64,000 nt of DNA from Tenggerimyces sp963762635 (GTDB lineage: Bacteria > Actinomycetota > Actinomycetes > Propionibacteriales > Actinopolymorphaceae): NCBI GenBank assembly GCA_963762635.1, contig CAVXLQ010000004.1:558001-622000 (forward strand). Reading direction: 5' to 3'. The position numbers and the translations under genes are program-made. A model generated the notes under the pieces. It did not search any database, was not told the DNA's origin, and was given only the letters and a program-made list of their open reading frames with translations. Below are positions 34,666 to 43,407 of the stretch, piece by piece; position 1 is the first letter of the stretch, and each line of letters starts with the position of its first letter.

Positions 34666-35516
34666 GCACGGTCCTGTCCTTGCGGGGCGGGCTGGGCAAC
34701 CAGCTCTTCCAATGGGCGTTGGCCGTTGCCCTGCAAGAGAACGGCCACCGCATCGTGTTCGACACGGTGCGGCTCAGGGGCGAGCGCCCGCTGGCCATCG
34801 GGCCCTTGCTCGACTCGTTCCCCCGCCTGTCGCGGCCGGTGGGCCTCGGCCTGGTGGCGCTCGACAAGGCAGGCGTCCTCGACCGGGTGCCAGGCCTGCG
34901 GGTCGTACGAGAACCGTCCTTCGGCTACGTCTCCAACCTGGACTCACTCCTGGGGTCGCGAAACTATCTCCTGGGCTACTGGCAGTCCCCGCGCTACTTC
35001 GCCTCCTCCGCAGCGCAGATCCGCGACCAGGTGACAGCCTTCGGCCGCTCGACGCTGACGCCCGAAGGCCAAGCCCTCCTGGCCGACGTCACCTCGGCGG
35101 GTGACGTCGCGGCGGTCCACGTCCGCCGCGGCGACTACGTCACCAACCCCGTGGCGGCAGCCCACCACGGAACGCTCGACGACGACTACTACACGTTGGC
35201 GACGAAGCAGTTGCGGGAGGCGGGAGCGAACCGCTTCCTCTACTTCAGCGACGACCTCGACTGGGTGCGCGCGCACCTGGCACAGCCCGACGACGTCCTG
35301 GTCCCGCGAACGGTGGCCACCGAGCCCATCGGCGAGATCGCCCTGATGGCCGCGTGCGCCGGCAGAGTCATCGCCAACAGCTCCTTCAGCTGGTGGGCGG
35401 CGTACCTCGCCGACGACGGTTCCGCCGCGCTGCCGACGGTCGCCCCGAGCCAGTGGTTCGCCGACAACCACGCCGACGCGGGAGACCTCGTCCCCTCGAC
35501 CTGGACCCGCCTGTGA
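34662..35516 (+). CDS. Alpha-1,2-fucosyltransferase, GT11 family
   Basis: A 284-residue glycosyltransferase of family GT11. The N-terminal LRGGLGNQLFQWALAVAL and the GDP-fucose-binding HVRRGDYVTN (153-162) are diagnostic. The third block is ANSSFSWWAAYLA. It should transfer L-fucose from GDP-fucose in alpha-1,2 linkage, in keeping with the gmd and fcl genes beside it. It overlaps gmd by four bases (ATGA), so the two are translationally coupled. The 204-bp gap downstream carries a -10-like TAAACT before the GT2 gene. Confidence 0.93.
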   Translation: MSTVLSLRGGLGNQLFQWALAVALQENGHRIVFDTVRLRGERPLAIGPLLDSFPRLSRPVGLGLVALDKAGVLDRVPGLRVVREPSFGYVSNLDSLLGSRNYLLGYWQSPRYFASSAAQIRDQVTAFGRSTLTPEGQALLADVTSAGDVAAVHVRRGDYVTNPVAAAHHGTLDDDYYTLATKQLREAGANRFLYFSDDLDWVRAHLAQPDDVLVPRTVATEPIGEIALMAACAGRVIANSSFSWWAAYLADDGSAALPTVAPSQWFADNHADAGDLVPSTWTRL

Positions 35517-35720
35517 CGCCGCCAGCTGTCCAGCCGCCCACGCGTGGATCCGTCACCGGCCTGCGCTGGGTGGCGTCGGAGTGCGGCGGCTGGCTCATCC
35601 CGCCCGCCATGCGTCAGCCGGCCAGCGCGGCCGCCCAGGGGAAGGCGTCCACAGCTGCGCGGGCGACCGAGCGGCCGGTCACCTAAACTCGCAGGTCGGG
35701 GCAGCATGGGAGGGACATCG

Positions 35721-36684
35721 ATGGCGGGGGCGACCGCTCCAGAGACGGGGACGCGGCACTGGCCGCTGCCCGACGCTCCGACCGTCGCGGTCGTCGTCTG
35801 TACCCGGGACCGGCGCGAGCTGCTGCACCGGGCGCTCCGCGCGATCGTCGCCCAGGACTACGCCGGCGAGATCGAGCTCATCGTCGTCTTCGACCAGTCC
35901 GACCGCTTCGACTTCGACCTCCCGACCCTTGCCAACCGGCCGGTCCGGATCCTCGACAACCAACGCCAGCCCGGCCTCGCTGGCGCCCGCAACACCGGCA
36001 TCGAGGCCGCCAAGACCGACCTGGTCGCGTTCTGCGATGACGACGACGAGTGGCACCCAGGCAAGATCTCGGCCCAGGTCAACGCCCTCAAAGAGCGCCC
36101 CGACTGCTGTTTCGTCGCCACCGGCATGGTCGTCCACTACGAGGGCCGCCAGCTCCCACGCCCGGTCCCAGTACGAAGAGGTCACCCTCCTCGAGCTCCT
36201 CGCCGCCAGAATCGCCGAGATCCACCCGAGCTCGTTCCTCTTCGAACGCACCGCCCTCCTCTACCGGATCGGCCTCGTCAACGAGGAGCTCCCCGGCGCG
36301 TACGGCGAGGACTACGACCTCATGCTCCGCGCCGCCCGCGTCGCCCCGCTCCTGTGCGTCCGTGAGCCGCTCGTCGACGTCTACTGGCACCAGTCCTCCT
36401 TCTTCGCCTCGAAGTGGGAGACGATCGTGGACGCGCACAGCTACCTGCTCGAGGCGCACCCGGAGTACCGCAAGCAGCCGAGGTTCGGAGCCTGGCACGA
36501 GGGCAAGATCGCGTTCGCGTACGCCGCGCTCGGCAAACGGCAGGACGCCCGCAGGTGGGCCGTCCGCGCACTCAGGCACCAGCTCACCCAGAAGCAGGCC
36601 CTCGTCGCGCTCGCCGCCTCGTTCCGCCTGCTCAACCCCACCTGGGTGCAGAAGCTCGCCCAACGCACGGGCCGCGGCGTATGA
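35721..36684 (+). pseudogene. GT2-family glycosyltransferase, frameshifted
   Basis: A GT-A glycosyltransferase whose reading splits near 36165. The first frame, from ATG 35721 with a GGGAGGG ribosome site, holds VAVVVCTRDRRELLHRALRA, the D-x-D-like AFCDDDDEWHPGK and FVATGMVVHYEGRQLPRP. The remainder, one base out of phase, continues QYEEVTLLELLAARIAEIHP, then GEDYDLMLRAARVAPLLCVR, and ends RTGRGV at 36684. Deleting one C from the CCC at about 36161-36163 would restore a 320-residue protein. Downstream genes remain coupled through ATGA at 36681. Inactivation, translational frameshifting and assembly error are all possible. Confidence 0.82.
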
Positions 36685-37970
36685 CGTCCAGACCAAAGAG
36701 CGTCCTCCCCGCCTGGCCGGTCCTCGCGTTCTTCGTCGGCTACCCGGTCGCCTGGGTCCTCGGCCTCGCCCCGTTCTGGATCGCGCTCGCCGCGGTCCCG
36801 ATGCTCGCGATGCTGATCGTCCACCGCGACATCCGGTTTCCCAAGGCGTTCCTCCCGTGGGCGCTCTTCTGGGTCTTCCTGCTCGCCTCGGCGCTCATGC
36901 TGGACGAGCCGCTTCGCCTTGTGGGCTTCGGATTCCGCGTCGGCAACTACCTCGGCGCGACGATCGCGTTCGTGTACGTCTACAACGCCTGGCAACGCCT
37001 CACCGTACGCAAGCTCGCGTTCGCGATCCTCGTCTTCTTCCTGTTCGTCGTCGCCGGCGGTTGGCTCGGCGTGGTCTTCCCCACCGGCGAGCTGCAGACG
37101 CCGATGTCCCGCCTGCTGCCAGGCGCGCTGATGGACAACGAGTACGTCCGCGACCTCGTCATCCCGAAGTTCTCCCAGCAGCAAACGCCATGGGGCTCGC
37201 CGGTGACGTTCAGCCGGCCGAGCGCGCCGTTCCCGTACACGAACGGCTGGGGCGTCAACTTCGCCTTGCTCCTCCCGTTCGTCCTGCTGGCGTGGACGAA
37301 GATCCGCACGCTGCGCGGCAAGATCCTGCTCGCGGTCGCGCTGCTCGCGGCGCTCGTGCCGGCGACGGCGACGCTCAACCGCGGCATGCTCCTCGCGGTC
37401 GGCGCAGCGTTCGCGTACGGCGCGGTTCGGCTGCTGTTCAAGGGCGACGCCCGGGCGTTCCTCGCACTGGTCGTGGTGTCGGTGATCGGCGGCGGAATCC
37501 TGCTGGCTTCCGGATTCACCCAGCAGCTCGAGTTACGCCAGACGTACAGCAACACCTCCGACGGGCGAAGTCGCATCTATGCCGAGACGTTCGAGAAGAC
37601 GCTGCAGTCGCCGGTCCTCGGCTACGGCGCGCCACGACCGTCGGAGCACGTCGACATCTCGCTCGGGACGCAGGGCCACTTCTGGAACGTCATGTTCTCC
37701 CACGGCCTCATCGCGCTGGTGATGTTCGAGGTGTTCCTGATCCTGCTCGTCTGGGGCACGCGGCGACTCCGCAGCGGTGCGACGCTCGCGCTCCACCTCG
37801 TCCCGGTGACCGGGCTCGTCGCGCACGTCTACTACGGCCTGGACGGGCCGCAGCTCGTGCTGCTCCTCGTCGGTGGCGCCCTTGCTCTCCGCGAGGCGCA
37901 CCGGATCAGGCAGCAGAAGGCGCCACCGGAGAAGGAACCCGAGCCAGACCTCGTGGAGGCCGCCAAGTGA
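36681..37970 (+). CDS. O-antigen ligase/polymerase-like membrane protein (Wzy candidate)
   Basis: A protein of 429 residues with about 10-11 hydrophobic spans and a large central loop (about 130-190), as in Wzy/WaaL proteins. The Wzy_C-like segment includes TATLNRGMLLAVGAAFAYGA and RSRIYAETFEKTLQSPVLGY, then GTQGHFWNVMFSHGLIALVM, with the Arg and His residues typical of the family. In a Wzx/Wzy locus it would polymerise repeat units on the outer leaflet. ATG overlaps the GT2 stop, and its own stop overlaps the flippase GTG. Confidence 0.87.
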   Translation: MTSRPKSVLPAWPVLAFFVGYPVAWVLGLAPFWIALAAVPMLAMLIVHRDIRFPKAFLPWALFWVFLLASALMLDEPLRLVGFGFRVGNYLGATIAFVYVYNAWQRLTVRKLAFAILVFFLFVVAGGWLGVVFPTGELQTPMSRLLPGALMDNEYVRDLVIPKFSQQQTPWGSPVTFSRPSAPFPYTNGWGVNFALLLPFVLLAWTKIRTLRGKILLAVALLAALVPATATLNRGMLLAVGAAFAYGAVRLLFKGDARAFLALVVVSVIGGGILLASGFTQQLELRQTYSNTSDGRSRIYAETFEKTLQSPVLGYGAPRPSEHVDISLGTQGHFWNVMFSHGLIALVMFEVFLILLVWGTRRLRSGATLALHLVPVTGLVAHVYYGLDGPQLVLLLVGGALALREAHRIRQQKAPPEKEPEPDLVEAAK

Positions 37971-39457
37971 CCTCCACGAGGCAGGAGATCGCCGGCGTCG
38001 CGCGCGGTGGAGCGATCAGCTTCGTCGGCGCGGCGTTCGCGGCCCTCGGCGGCTTCGTGCTCACGATCGTCGTCACCCGCGGCATCGGCGCGGAGGGCGC
38101 GGGCGTGGTGTTCCAGGCCATCGCCGTCTTCACGATCGCGTTCAACGTCGCCAAGCTGGGCGCCGACACCGGCCTGCTCTGGCAGCTGCCGCGGCTCGCG
38201 GCGAGCGACCTCGCGCACGAGTCGCGCCGGGCCGTCCTTGCGGCGCTCGCGCCCGTGGTCATCGCCAGCGCCGCGGCGGCCGCCGTCGTCTACACCGCCA
38301 GCGGAGCGATCGCGGGCGACGAGGCGTCGTACGCGAACGCGCTAAGGGCGATGGCCCCGTTCCTGGTCGTCGCCGCGCCTATGGTCGTGCTGCTCGCGGC
38401 GACCCGTGGCTTCGGCGACGTGGTCCCGTTCACCGTCGTCAACAACCTCGCACTGCCCGCGCTCCGCCCGTTGCTCGCCGGCGTCGCGATGCTCGCTGGC
38501 GGCGGCGTGATCACGGTCGTGTACGCGTGGTCGGCGCCGCTCTGCGTGGGCCTCGCGATCGCCGCCTGGATCGTCTGGAAGCAGCTGCACCGCCAGCCCA
38601 CCGCCGGCGAGAAGACCTGGGCGGGCTGGTCGGAGTTCTGGCGTTTCACCTTGCCCCGTGGGGCATCCGCCGTTCTCGAAATCGTCCTGGTCTGGGCGGA
38701 CGTCCTGATCGTCGGCGCCATGCTCGGTCCCGCCGAGGCCGGCATCTACGCGGCGGCGAGCCGCTTCATCACGTCCGGGACGATCGCCGAGCAGGCCCTC
38801 CGCCTCGCCATCGCGCCGCGCTTCAGCTCGCTGCTCACCCAGGGCCTGAAGGACCGCGTCCAGAGCCTGTACGGCGTCTCGGCCGCCTGGATCATGCTCG
38901 CGTCCTGGCCGATCTACGTGTCGCTCGCGCTGTACGGCGACGTCGTCCTCGGCATCTTCGGCCCACAGTTCACCGCCGCGTCGACGGCCTTGGCGATCCT
39001 CGCGGTCGGCATGATGATCGCGCTCGCCGCTGGGAACATCCAGTCCCTGTTGCTGATGAGCGGCAACAGCACGTGGCAGTTCGGCAACAAGGTCGCAGCG
39101 GTGGCGCTGAACGTGACCGCCAACCTCGTGCTGGTCCCCGCGTACGGCATCGTCGGCGCCGCGATCGCGTGGTCGGTCACGATGACGTTCGACGCGCTCG
39201 TCACCGTGGCCGAGGTGCGCCACTTGGTCGGTGTCCGGCCGGAGCTGCCGCGGCTGCTGCGCGTCGCCTTGCCGGTCGCGGTCTGCTACCTGGCGGTCGG
39301 CCTCGTCGCCCGCTGGCTGTTCACGCCGTCGGTGCCGATGGTGATCGGCGCGGTGCTGGTGTCGACGGCGCTGTACGGCCTGTGGTGTTGGCGGGAACGC
39401 CGTACGTTCGACCTCTCGACGTTCAAGAACGTCTTGTTGCGAAGGCAGGAATCCTGA
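37967..39457 (+). CDS. Wzx-like polysaccharide flippase (MOP superfamily)
   Basis: A 496-residue membrane protein with about 14 spans. It starts with GGAISFVGAAFAALGGFVLT and VVTRGIGAEGAGVVFQAIAV, the usual entry of polysaccharide transporters. Later segments include VLVWADVLIVGAMLGPAEAG and FNV-type helices, then ALNVTANLVLVPAYGIVGAA. It should flip undecaprenyl-linked repeat units to the outer face. GTG 37967 overlaps the ligase stop (GTGA). It is followed after one base by the sulfotransferase gene. Confidence 0.9.
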   Translation: MTSTRQEIAGVARGGAISFVGAAFAALGGFVLTIVVTRGIGAEGAGVVFQAIAVFTIAFNVAKLGADTGLLWQLPRLAASDLAHESRRAVLAALAPVVIASAAAAAVVYTASGAIAGDEASYANALRAMAPFLVVAAPMVVLLAATRGFGDVVPFTVVNNLALPALRPLLAGVAMLAGGGVITVVYAWSAPLCVGLAIAAWIVWKQLHRQPTAGEKTWAGWSEFWRFTLPRGASAVLEIVLVWADVLIVGAMLGPAEAGIYAAASRFITSGTIAEQALRLAIAPRFSSLLTQGLKDRVQSLYGVSAAWIMLASWPIYVSLALYGDVVLGIFGPQFTAASTALAILAVGMMIALAAGNIQSLLLMSGNSTWQFGNKVAAVALNVTANLVLVPAYGIVGAAIAWSVTMTFDALVTVAEVRHLVGVRPELPRLLRVALPVAVCYLAVGLVARWLFTPSVPMVIGAVLVSTALYGLWCWRERRTFDLSTFKNVLLRRQES

Positions 39458-39458
39458 G

Positions 39459-40340
39459 ATGGCGTTGAAGGATCGCGCGCCCCGCTGGGTCAAGGACCTG
39501 GCGAACGCGACGACGCGGCAGTACGCGGTGGCCACCGCGCGGTGGCGGCCGTGGCCGGACTTCCTGCTGATCGGCACGAAGCGCGGCGGCACGACGTCGC
39601 TGTTCACCTACCTGCTGCAGCACCCCGGGATCCTCGGCATGTTCCCGCAGGCGCGCGGGCTGAAGAGTCCGGCGTACTTCTTCGAGCACTTCGCGCGCGG
39701 GGAGAACTGGTACCGCTCGCACTTCCACACAGCCGCGTACCGGTCGACCGTCGAGCGGCGGCTCGGCTACCAGCCGCTGACGGGTGAGTCGTCGCCTTAC
39801 TACCTCTACGACCCGCGCATCGCGGCCCGCGTCGCGAACGCGATCCCGTCGGTCAAGGTCATCGTGCTGCTGCGGCACCCGGTGAAGCGGGCGTTCTCGC
39901 AGTACCAGGACAACGTGCAGAACGGTCTCGAGCCGCTGTCCTTCGAGGACGCGCTCGCCGCCGAGCCGACGCGGGTGTCCGGCGAGCTCGAGCGGATGGA
40001 CGCCGATCCGTACTACTACAGCGTCGCGCACGACTTCTTCGGCTACCGCGACCGCGGCGTCTACCTGCCCCAGCTCGAGCGCTGGTACGACACGCTGCCC
40101 GAGTCACAGCTACTCGTGCTGCCGAGCGAGGAGTTCTACTCCGACGAGCAGGCGGTCTTCGACCAGACGTGTGAGTTCCTCGGCCTCCCGAAGTACACGC
40201 TGCCCCGCAGGGAACGGCGCAACCACGTTCCCGCGCCCAAGATGAATGACGCCACCTGGGCCGAGCTGTGCGACTTCTACGCCCCCCACAACGAAGCCCT
40301 GGCCAAACGCCTCGGCCCAGCCTTCACCTGGCCGGCCTAA
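39459..40340 (+). CDS. PAPS-dependent sulfotransferase
   Basis: A 293-residue sulfotransferase. The 5'-phosphosulfate loop is IGTKRGGTTSLFTYL (38-52), with Lys41 in the usual position. The 3'-phosphate site is VLLRHPVKRAFSQYQ (136-150), including Arg139 and Ser147. RRERRNHVPAPKMNDATW near the C-terminus resembles the heparan-sulfate N-sulfotransferase-like group. Coupling to the flippase gene suggests it sulfates the polysaccharide or its repeat unit; PAPS synthesis genes are not in the window. It is the last gene of the rightward operon, before the twin hairpin repeats. Confidence 0.92.
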   Translation: MALKDRAPRWVKDLANATTRQYAVATARWRPWPDFLLIGTKRGGTTSLFTYLLQHPGILGMFPQARGLKSPAYFFEHFARGENWYRSHFHTAAYRSTVERRLGYQPLTGESSPYYLYDPRIAARVANAIPSVKVIVLLRHPVKRAFSQYQDNVQNGLEPLSFEDALAAEPTRVSGELERMDADPYYYSVAHDFFGYRDRGVYLPQLERWYDTLPESQLLVLPSEEFYSDEQAVFDQTCEFLGLPKYTLPRRERRNHVPAPKMNDATWAELCDFYAPHNEALAKRLGPAFTWPA

Positions 40341-40347
40341 GGATCGT

Positions 40348-40426
40348 CGGCACTTTGCCCACCGAAACGGTGCGGACGCGCTCCTTCTATGCCACTCGAG
40401 CACCGCTTCGGTGGGTGAAGTCGGCG
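40348..40426. repeat. 79-bp hairpin repeat, copy 1
   Basis: First of two equal-length, same-orientation elements in the gap between convergent genes. The ends are conserved: the first 21 bases are identical and the last 30 differ at one position, while the middle differs. CCCACCGAAACGGTG pairs with CACCGCTTCGGTGGG with one mismatch, and flanking bases extend the stem. It may serve as a bidirectional terminator and resembles REP-type elements. Confidence 0.75.
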
Positions 40427-40490
40427 AAGCTGGGGAAGATGCGGGGTTCTCGCTCAGGAAGTGCGGGTCACGATTCGTTTCCCTAGGTGC

Positions 40491-40569
40491 CGGCACTTTG
40501 CCCACCGAAACAGTGTTGGGGCGCTGTTCAGAGGCAGCGCGAGCACCGTTTCGGTGGGTGAAGTCGGCG
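40491..40569. repeat. 79-bp hairpin repeat, copy 2
   Basis: Same element as 40348-40426. CCCACCGAAACAGTG pairs with CACCGTTTCGGTGGG with one mismatch. The loop itself folds (GCGCTG with CAGCGC), unlike copy 1. It lies 18 bases from the stop of the leftward glycosyltransferase gene, so it is well placed to end transcription from that side. Confidence 0.75.
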
Positions 40570-40586
40570 GCGTCGGCCTGACCGCG

Positions 40587-41159
40587 TCAGCGGCGGCGGA
40601 CGTCGAGGCGGTGCGTGGGTTGGTGGTGGGGGTGGCGACGTTCGGTGCTTCGCTCGACCAGGTTCTCCACCATCGAGCCGAAGCGGGCGATGGTGCCCGA
40701 GATGTCGTTGCGTCCGTCCACGACTGTGTACGCCGACGGCTCGGCCAGCGCGCTGTCGAGCTCCGACCGTAGCGCGTCCATCGACTCCGCCACCTTCACG
40801 TAGCCGTCCTTCGCCAAACGGCGGGTGAACGCCACCTGGTGGTCGTCGACGGCTTCGGACAGTCGGGACAGCCGTGGCACCACGACCGGAAGCCGGCCGG
40901 ACGCACGGGCGTCCATGATCGTCCCCGGGCCTCCCTGCCCGACGACGACCGTTGCGTGTCGCATCAGATCCAGCATCTGATCACGTGCGTACATCTGCTG
41001 TCCCTGAGCCCCCAATGGCAGCCGTGACGTCATGTGCTGAACCACGCACTCGACGCTGCCACCCACGCTGGTGAGCCATTCCTCGGTCCACTCCATCAAC
41101 CGGTCGAACCGGTGATGGTCAGAACCGACGGTGACAAACACCAACGGTTGAACGATCAT
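40587..41159 (-). CDS. Alg13/PssE-like glycosyltransferase subunit (GT28 C-terminal domain)
   Basis: A protein of 190 residues equivalent to the C-terminal, nucleotide-sugar-binding half of GT28 enzymes. It opens LVFVTVGSDHHRFDRLMEWT, has MRHATVVVGQGGPGTIMDAR and PVVVPRLSRLSEAVDDHQ for the donor site, and ends in a basic His/Arg-rich tail. It should pair with the Alg14-like protein encoded next (41237-41686) to form a membrane-bound transferase, as in PssD/PssE or EpsE/EpsF systems. Donor unknown. Last gene of the leftward set. Confidence 0.88.
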   Translation of the reverse strand: MIVQPLVFVTVGSDHHRFDRLMEWTEEWLTSVGGSVECVVQHMTSRLPLGAQGQQMYARDQMLDLMRHATVVVGQGGPGTIMDARASGRLPVVVPRLSRLSEAVDDHQVAFTRRLAKDGYVKVAESMDALRSELDSALAEPSAYTVVDGRNDISGTIARFGSMVENLVERSTERRHPHHQPTHRLDVRRR

Positions 41160-41236
41160 GCGACTTCCTCCCCAGGCGCTGTGCCCCGCGCGACCCCTAT
41201 GTAACGCAGCAACTCCTCACCGTTTGCGTTCGACTC

Positions 41237-41686
41237 TCATAACGTTCGGCCGACGACGACGCCCTTCGGATAGCTGCGTCGTTGTTCCTCCCACTGCAGG
41301 CAGAACAAGTCCGCGAACGGGTAGCAGACTCGGCCCGTGATCGTGGGCGAGTCGATCCGGTCGTAGACCTCGAGATACACCGTGCGGGCCCCGAACAGCT
41401 TGCCCAGTGGGAAGTATGGGATTGCCAAGCCCGCTCCAGTGGAGACTACGACGTCTGGCCGGTAAGTGCGTAGCACCTTGGTGGCCAGTACCGCATTGCG
41501 GAACAGGTTCGGCACGTGGCGCGTAGTCGGATGGTGACCCCAGATCACGTGCTCGTCCGCGAGCTGTGTCTTGGCCGGCTCGATGTCGAACGTCACCCAC
41601 GTACGTTCGTGCTCCACCCACCACGGCCGCAGCGCCATCAGCTGGGCGAGGTGGCCCCCGGTCGAGCACACGAAGAGGATGCGCAT
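41237..41686 (-). CDS. Alg14/PssD-like glycosyltransferase subunit
   Basis: A 149-residue protein of the Alg14 family: MRILFVCSTGGHLAQLMALR at the N-terminus, then VWGHH-type loop, RPDVVVSTGAGLAIPYFPLG and the closing FCLQWEEQRRSYPKGVVVG. It anchors and complements the Alg13-like catalytic subunit downstream. The gene starts three bases after the stop of the Wzz-like gene and is separated from the Alg13-like gene by 77 bases without another gene. It probably adds a sugar to the lipid-linked intermediate at the cytoplasmic face. Confidence 0.9.
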   Translation of the reverse strand: MRILFVCSTGGHLAQLMALRPWWVEHERTWVTFDIEPAKTQLADEHVIWGHHPTTRHVPNLFRNAVLATKVLRTYRPDVVVSTGAGLAIPYFPLGKLFGARTVYLEVYDRIDSPTITGRVCYPFADLFCLQWEEQRRSYPKGVVVGRTL

Positions 41687-41689
41687 CGG

Positions 41690-43249
41690 TCACGTCCTCG
41701 TCTTGGAACTGGTGCCGAACCCGCGTGGCCTGCCGACGGACCCCTCGTCGGTTTCGCCTGTCGACATGGACGTGGTGGGCCGGAGCCCGGGAACCGGCTC
41801 GGGCCGGCCCTCGATGAACAGCGAGCCGAGCAACCGGGCGCCGACCTGCTCGAGGTCTTCGACCAGCAGCCGGGCCTCGTGCCCGTCGGTCTTGTGCTTG
41901 CTGAGAACGAGGATGACGCCGCCGACGGCCTGCGCGACGTCGAGCACGGTCGCCTGGTCCTGCCAGCTGTGCCCCGCGACCACGATGCGTTCGCTGCCGA
42001 GTGCCTTGACCATGCCGCCGGTCAGCCCGCCGCCGAGCGCGAGGCTCGCGACGGAGAGGCGGTGGACGGCTTCGGAACGTACGGGCCGCGGCAACGAGAG
42101 CGGGCCGTCGCCAGACTCCGGAGCCGCCGTGATCAACGGGCGCGGCCCGACGCGGAGCGCGCGCAGGATCACCTCCGCCGCCGGCGAGTGCGGCAGCAGC
42201 AACGTCGTGTGGGCGCCCGCGCTGGCGAGCGCGACCGCGAGTCCCGTCGCGGCGACCGCGGACGAGTCGATGTCGTCGCCGGTCACCAGCATCGAGTCGG
42301 GACGTTCGAGCGCGAACAGCTTGGTGAGCGCGAGCCGGTACGCCTGCGCCTGGCCGCGGGTGTCGGTGCCCCGGCCGCGACCGCCGAGAATCGCCAACGG
42401 GCGTTGCCCGATGAGCGACTCGATGTCGCGTACGCTCGCGATCCGCTTCCGTCGCAGCTGCTGCAGCAGCGCGAGGCTGAGCCCGGCGAGCAGGCCGACC
42501 GTGAACCCGACGCCGAGGAAGATCAGCGGCTTCGGCGAGGTCGGCGTCCGCGGCGGCAGCGCCTCGTCGATGATGTGGCCGGCGTTGACGGAGAACGTGG
42601 CGAGCCGGCTCTCCTGGCTGCGCAGCGTGCTCAACTCCTGCAGCACCAGCTGGCGTTGGAGGGCCGACTCGGCCTCCTTCGCCTTGCTCGAGCCGGCGTC
42701 GGCGATCTGTTCCTCGATCTGCTTCAGCTGGCCCTCGAGGCTTTCGATCCGGCGCGTCAGGTTGCGGAGCTGCTCGGTGGCCTGGTCACGGACGACGCTG
42801 CTGCGGTAGGCCAGGTACGCCTCGGCGAACGCGTTCGCGCCCCTCGCGGCGCTGGCGGCAGAGCCGGCGTCGAACTGGATCTCCAGCACCTCGGACTCGC
42901 GCGGCGCCGTGACCCGCAGCGAGCTCAGCAGCTCGCGCGGTGCCTGGTCGCCCCCGAGCTGGTTCGCGGCGAGGGCGGCGACCGTCGTGGATCGAAGGAT
43001 CGCTGCCTCGGTGGTGGTGTTGACGTCGCTGCGACCGCCGCCGTCGGCGAGTGGGTCGGCGGCGATCGGGTTGACGGTCACGACCGACGTAGCGGTGTAG
43101 GTCTTGGGCACGACGAAGACCGCGATGGCCGCCAGAGCGACGCCCACGATCACCCCTGCCGCGATGAGCTTGTACCCATAGCGGAGCAAGGCGAAGAAGT
43201 CGGACAATGACACATTGTTACCAATGCCCGAATCGTCACCATCTCGCAT
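41690..43249 (-). CDS. Wzz-type chain-length protein with degenerate tyrosine-kinase-like domain
   Basis: A 519-residue protein. A Wzz domain has TM1 at about 28-48 and TM2 at 241-262, with coiled-coil periplasmic-side helices between (150-215). The cytoplasmic part resembles a BY-kinase: SVRDIESLIGQRPLAILGG, YRLALTKLFA, and a P-loop position at 321-355. There the expected GxxGxGKS/T is replaced by VTGDDIDSSAVAATG, and Walker A' reads TLLLPHS without Asp. No Tyr cluster is present. It likely controls polysaccharide length without kinase activity. ATG 43249; a 158-bp hairpin-containing leader lies upstream. Confidence 0.87.
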   Translation of the reverse strand: MRDGDDSGIGNNVSLSDFFALLRYGYKLIAAGVIVGVALAAIAVFVVPKTYTATSVVTVNPIAADPLADGGGRSDVNTTTEAAILRSTTVAALAANQLGGDQAPRELLSSLRVTAPRESEVLEIQFDAGSAASAARGANAFAEAYLAYRSSVVRDQATEQLRNLTRRIESLEGQLKQIEEQIADAGSSKAKEAESALQRQLVLQELSTLRSQESRLATFSVNAGHIIDEALPPRTPTSPKPLIFLGVGFTVGLLAGLSLALLQQLRRKRIASVRDIESLIGQRPLAILGGRGRGTDTRGQAQAYRLALTKLFALERPDSMLVTGDDIDSSAVAATGLAVALASAGAHTTLLLPHSPAAEVILRALRVGPRPLITAAPESGDGPLSLPRPVRSEAVHRLSVASLALGGGLTGGMVKALGSERIVVAGHSWQDQATVLDVAQAVGGVILVLSKHKTDGHEARLLVEDLEQVGARLLGSLFIEGRPEPVPGLRPTTSMSTGETDEGSVGRPRGFGTSSKTRT

Positions 43250-43261
43250 GCCTAATCCCCT

Positions 43262-43315
43262 TAGGCGACCTTTACTCGCCTACGTATCGTAATCACCGGG
43301 CCTGAAAATAGGCCC
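43262..43315 (-). promoter_or_regulatory. Two short hairpins in the leader of the Wzz-like gene
   Basis: TAGGCGA (43262-43268) with TCGCCTA (43276-43282), and GGGCCT (43298-43303) with AGGCCC (43310-43315), are perfect short inverted repeats. The surrounding 158-bp gap 43250-43407 is less GC-rich than its neighbours. They may terminate the upstream kinase transcript or regulate the Wzz-like gene. Confidence 0.4.
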
Positions 43316-43407
43316 TTCCTAGAAGAAACGGTGTACGCACTCGAACGGTTAGCTCAACCGACAGTCACTGCTCAAGTGCGGGTAACCATACAGACAGTCA
43401 CAGCGCG

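Noticed and set aside
36050..37966. Long + strand frame upstream of the flippase start
   Set aside because: It is an out-of-frame reading of the GT2 and ligase genes; flippase similarity begins at GTG 37967.
40246..40772. Short + strand frames over the 79-bp hairpins
   Set aside because: They read through structured non-coding repeats and the antisense of the Alg13-like gene, with no ribosome site.
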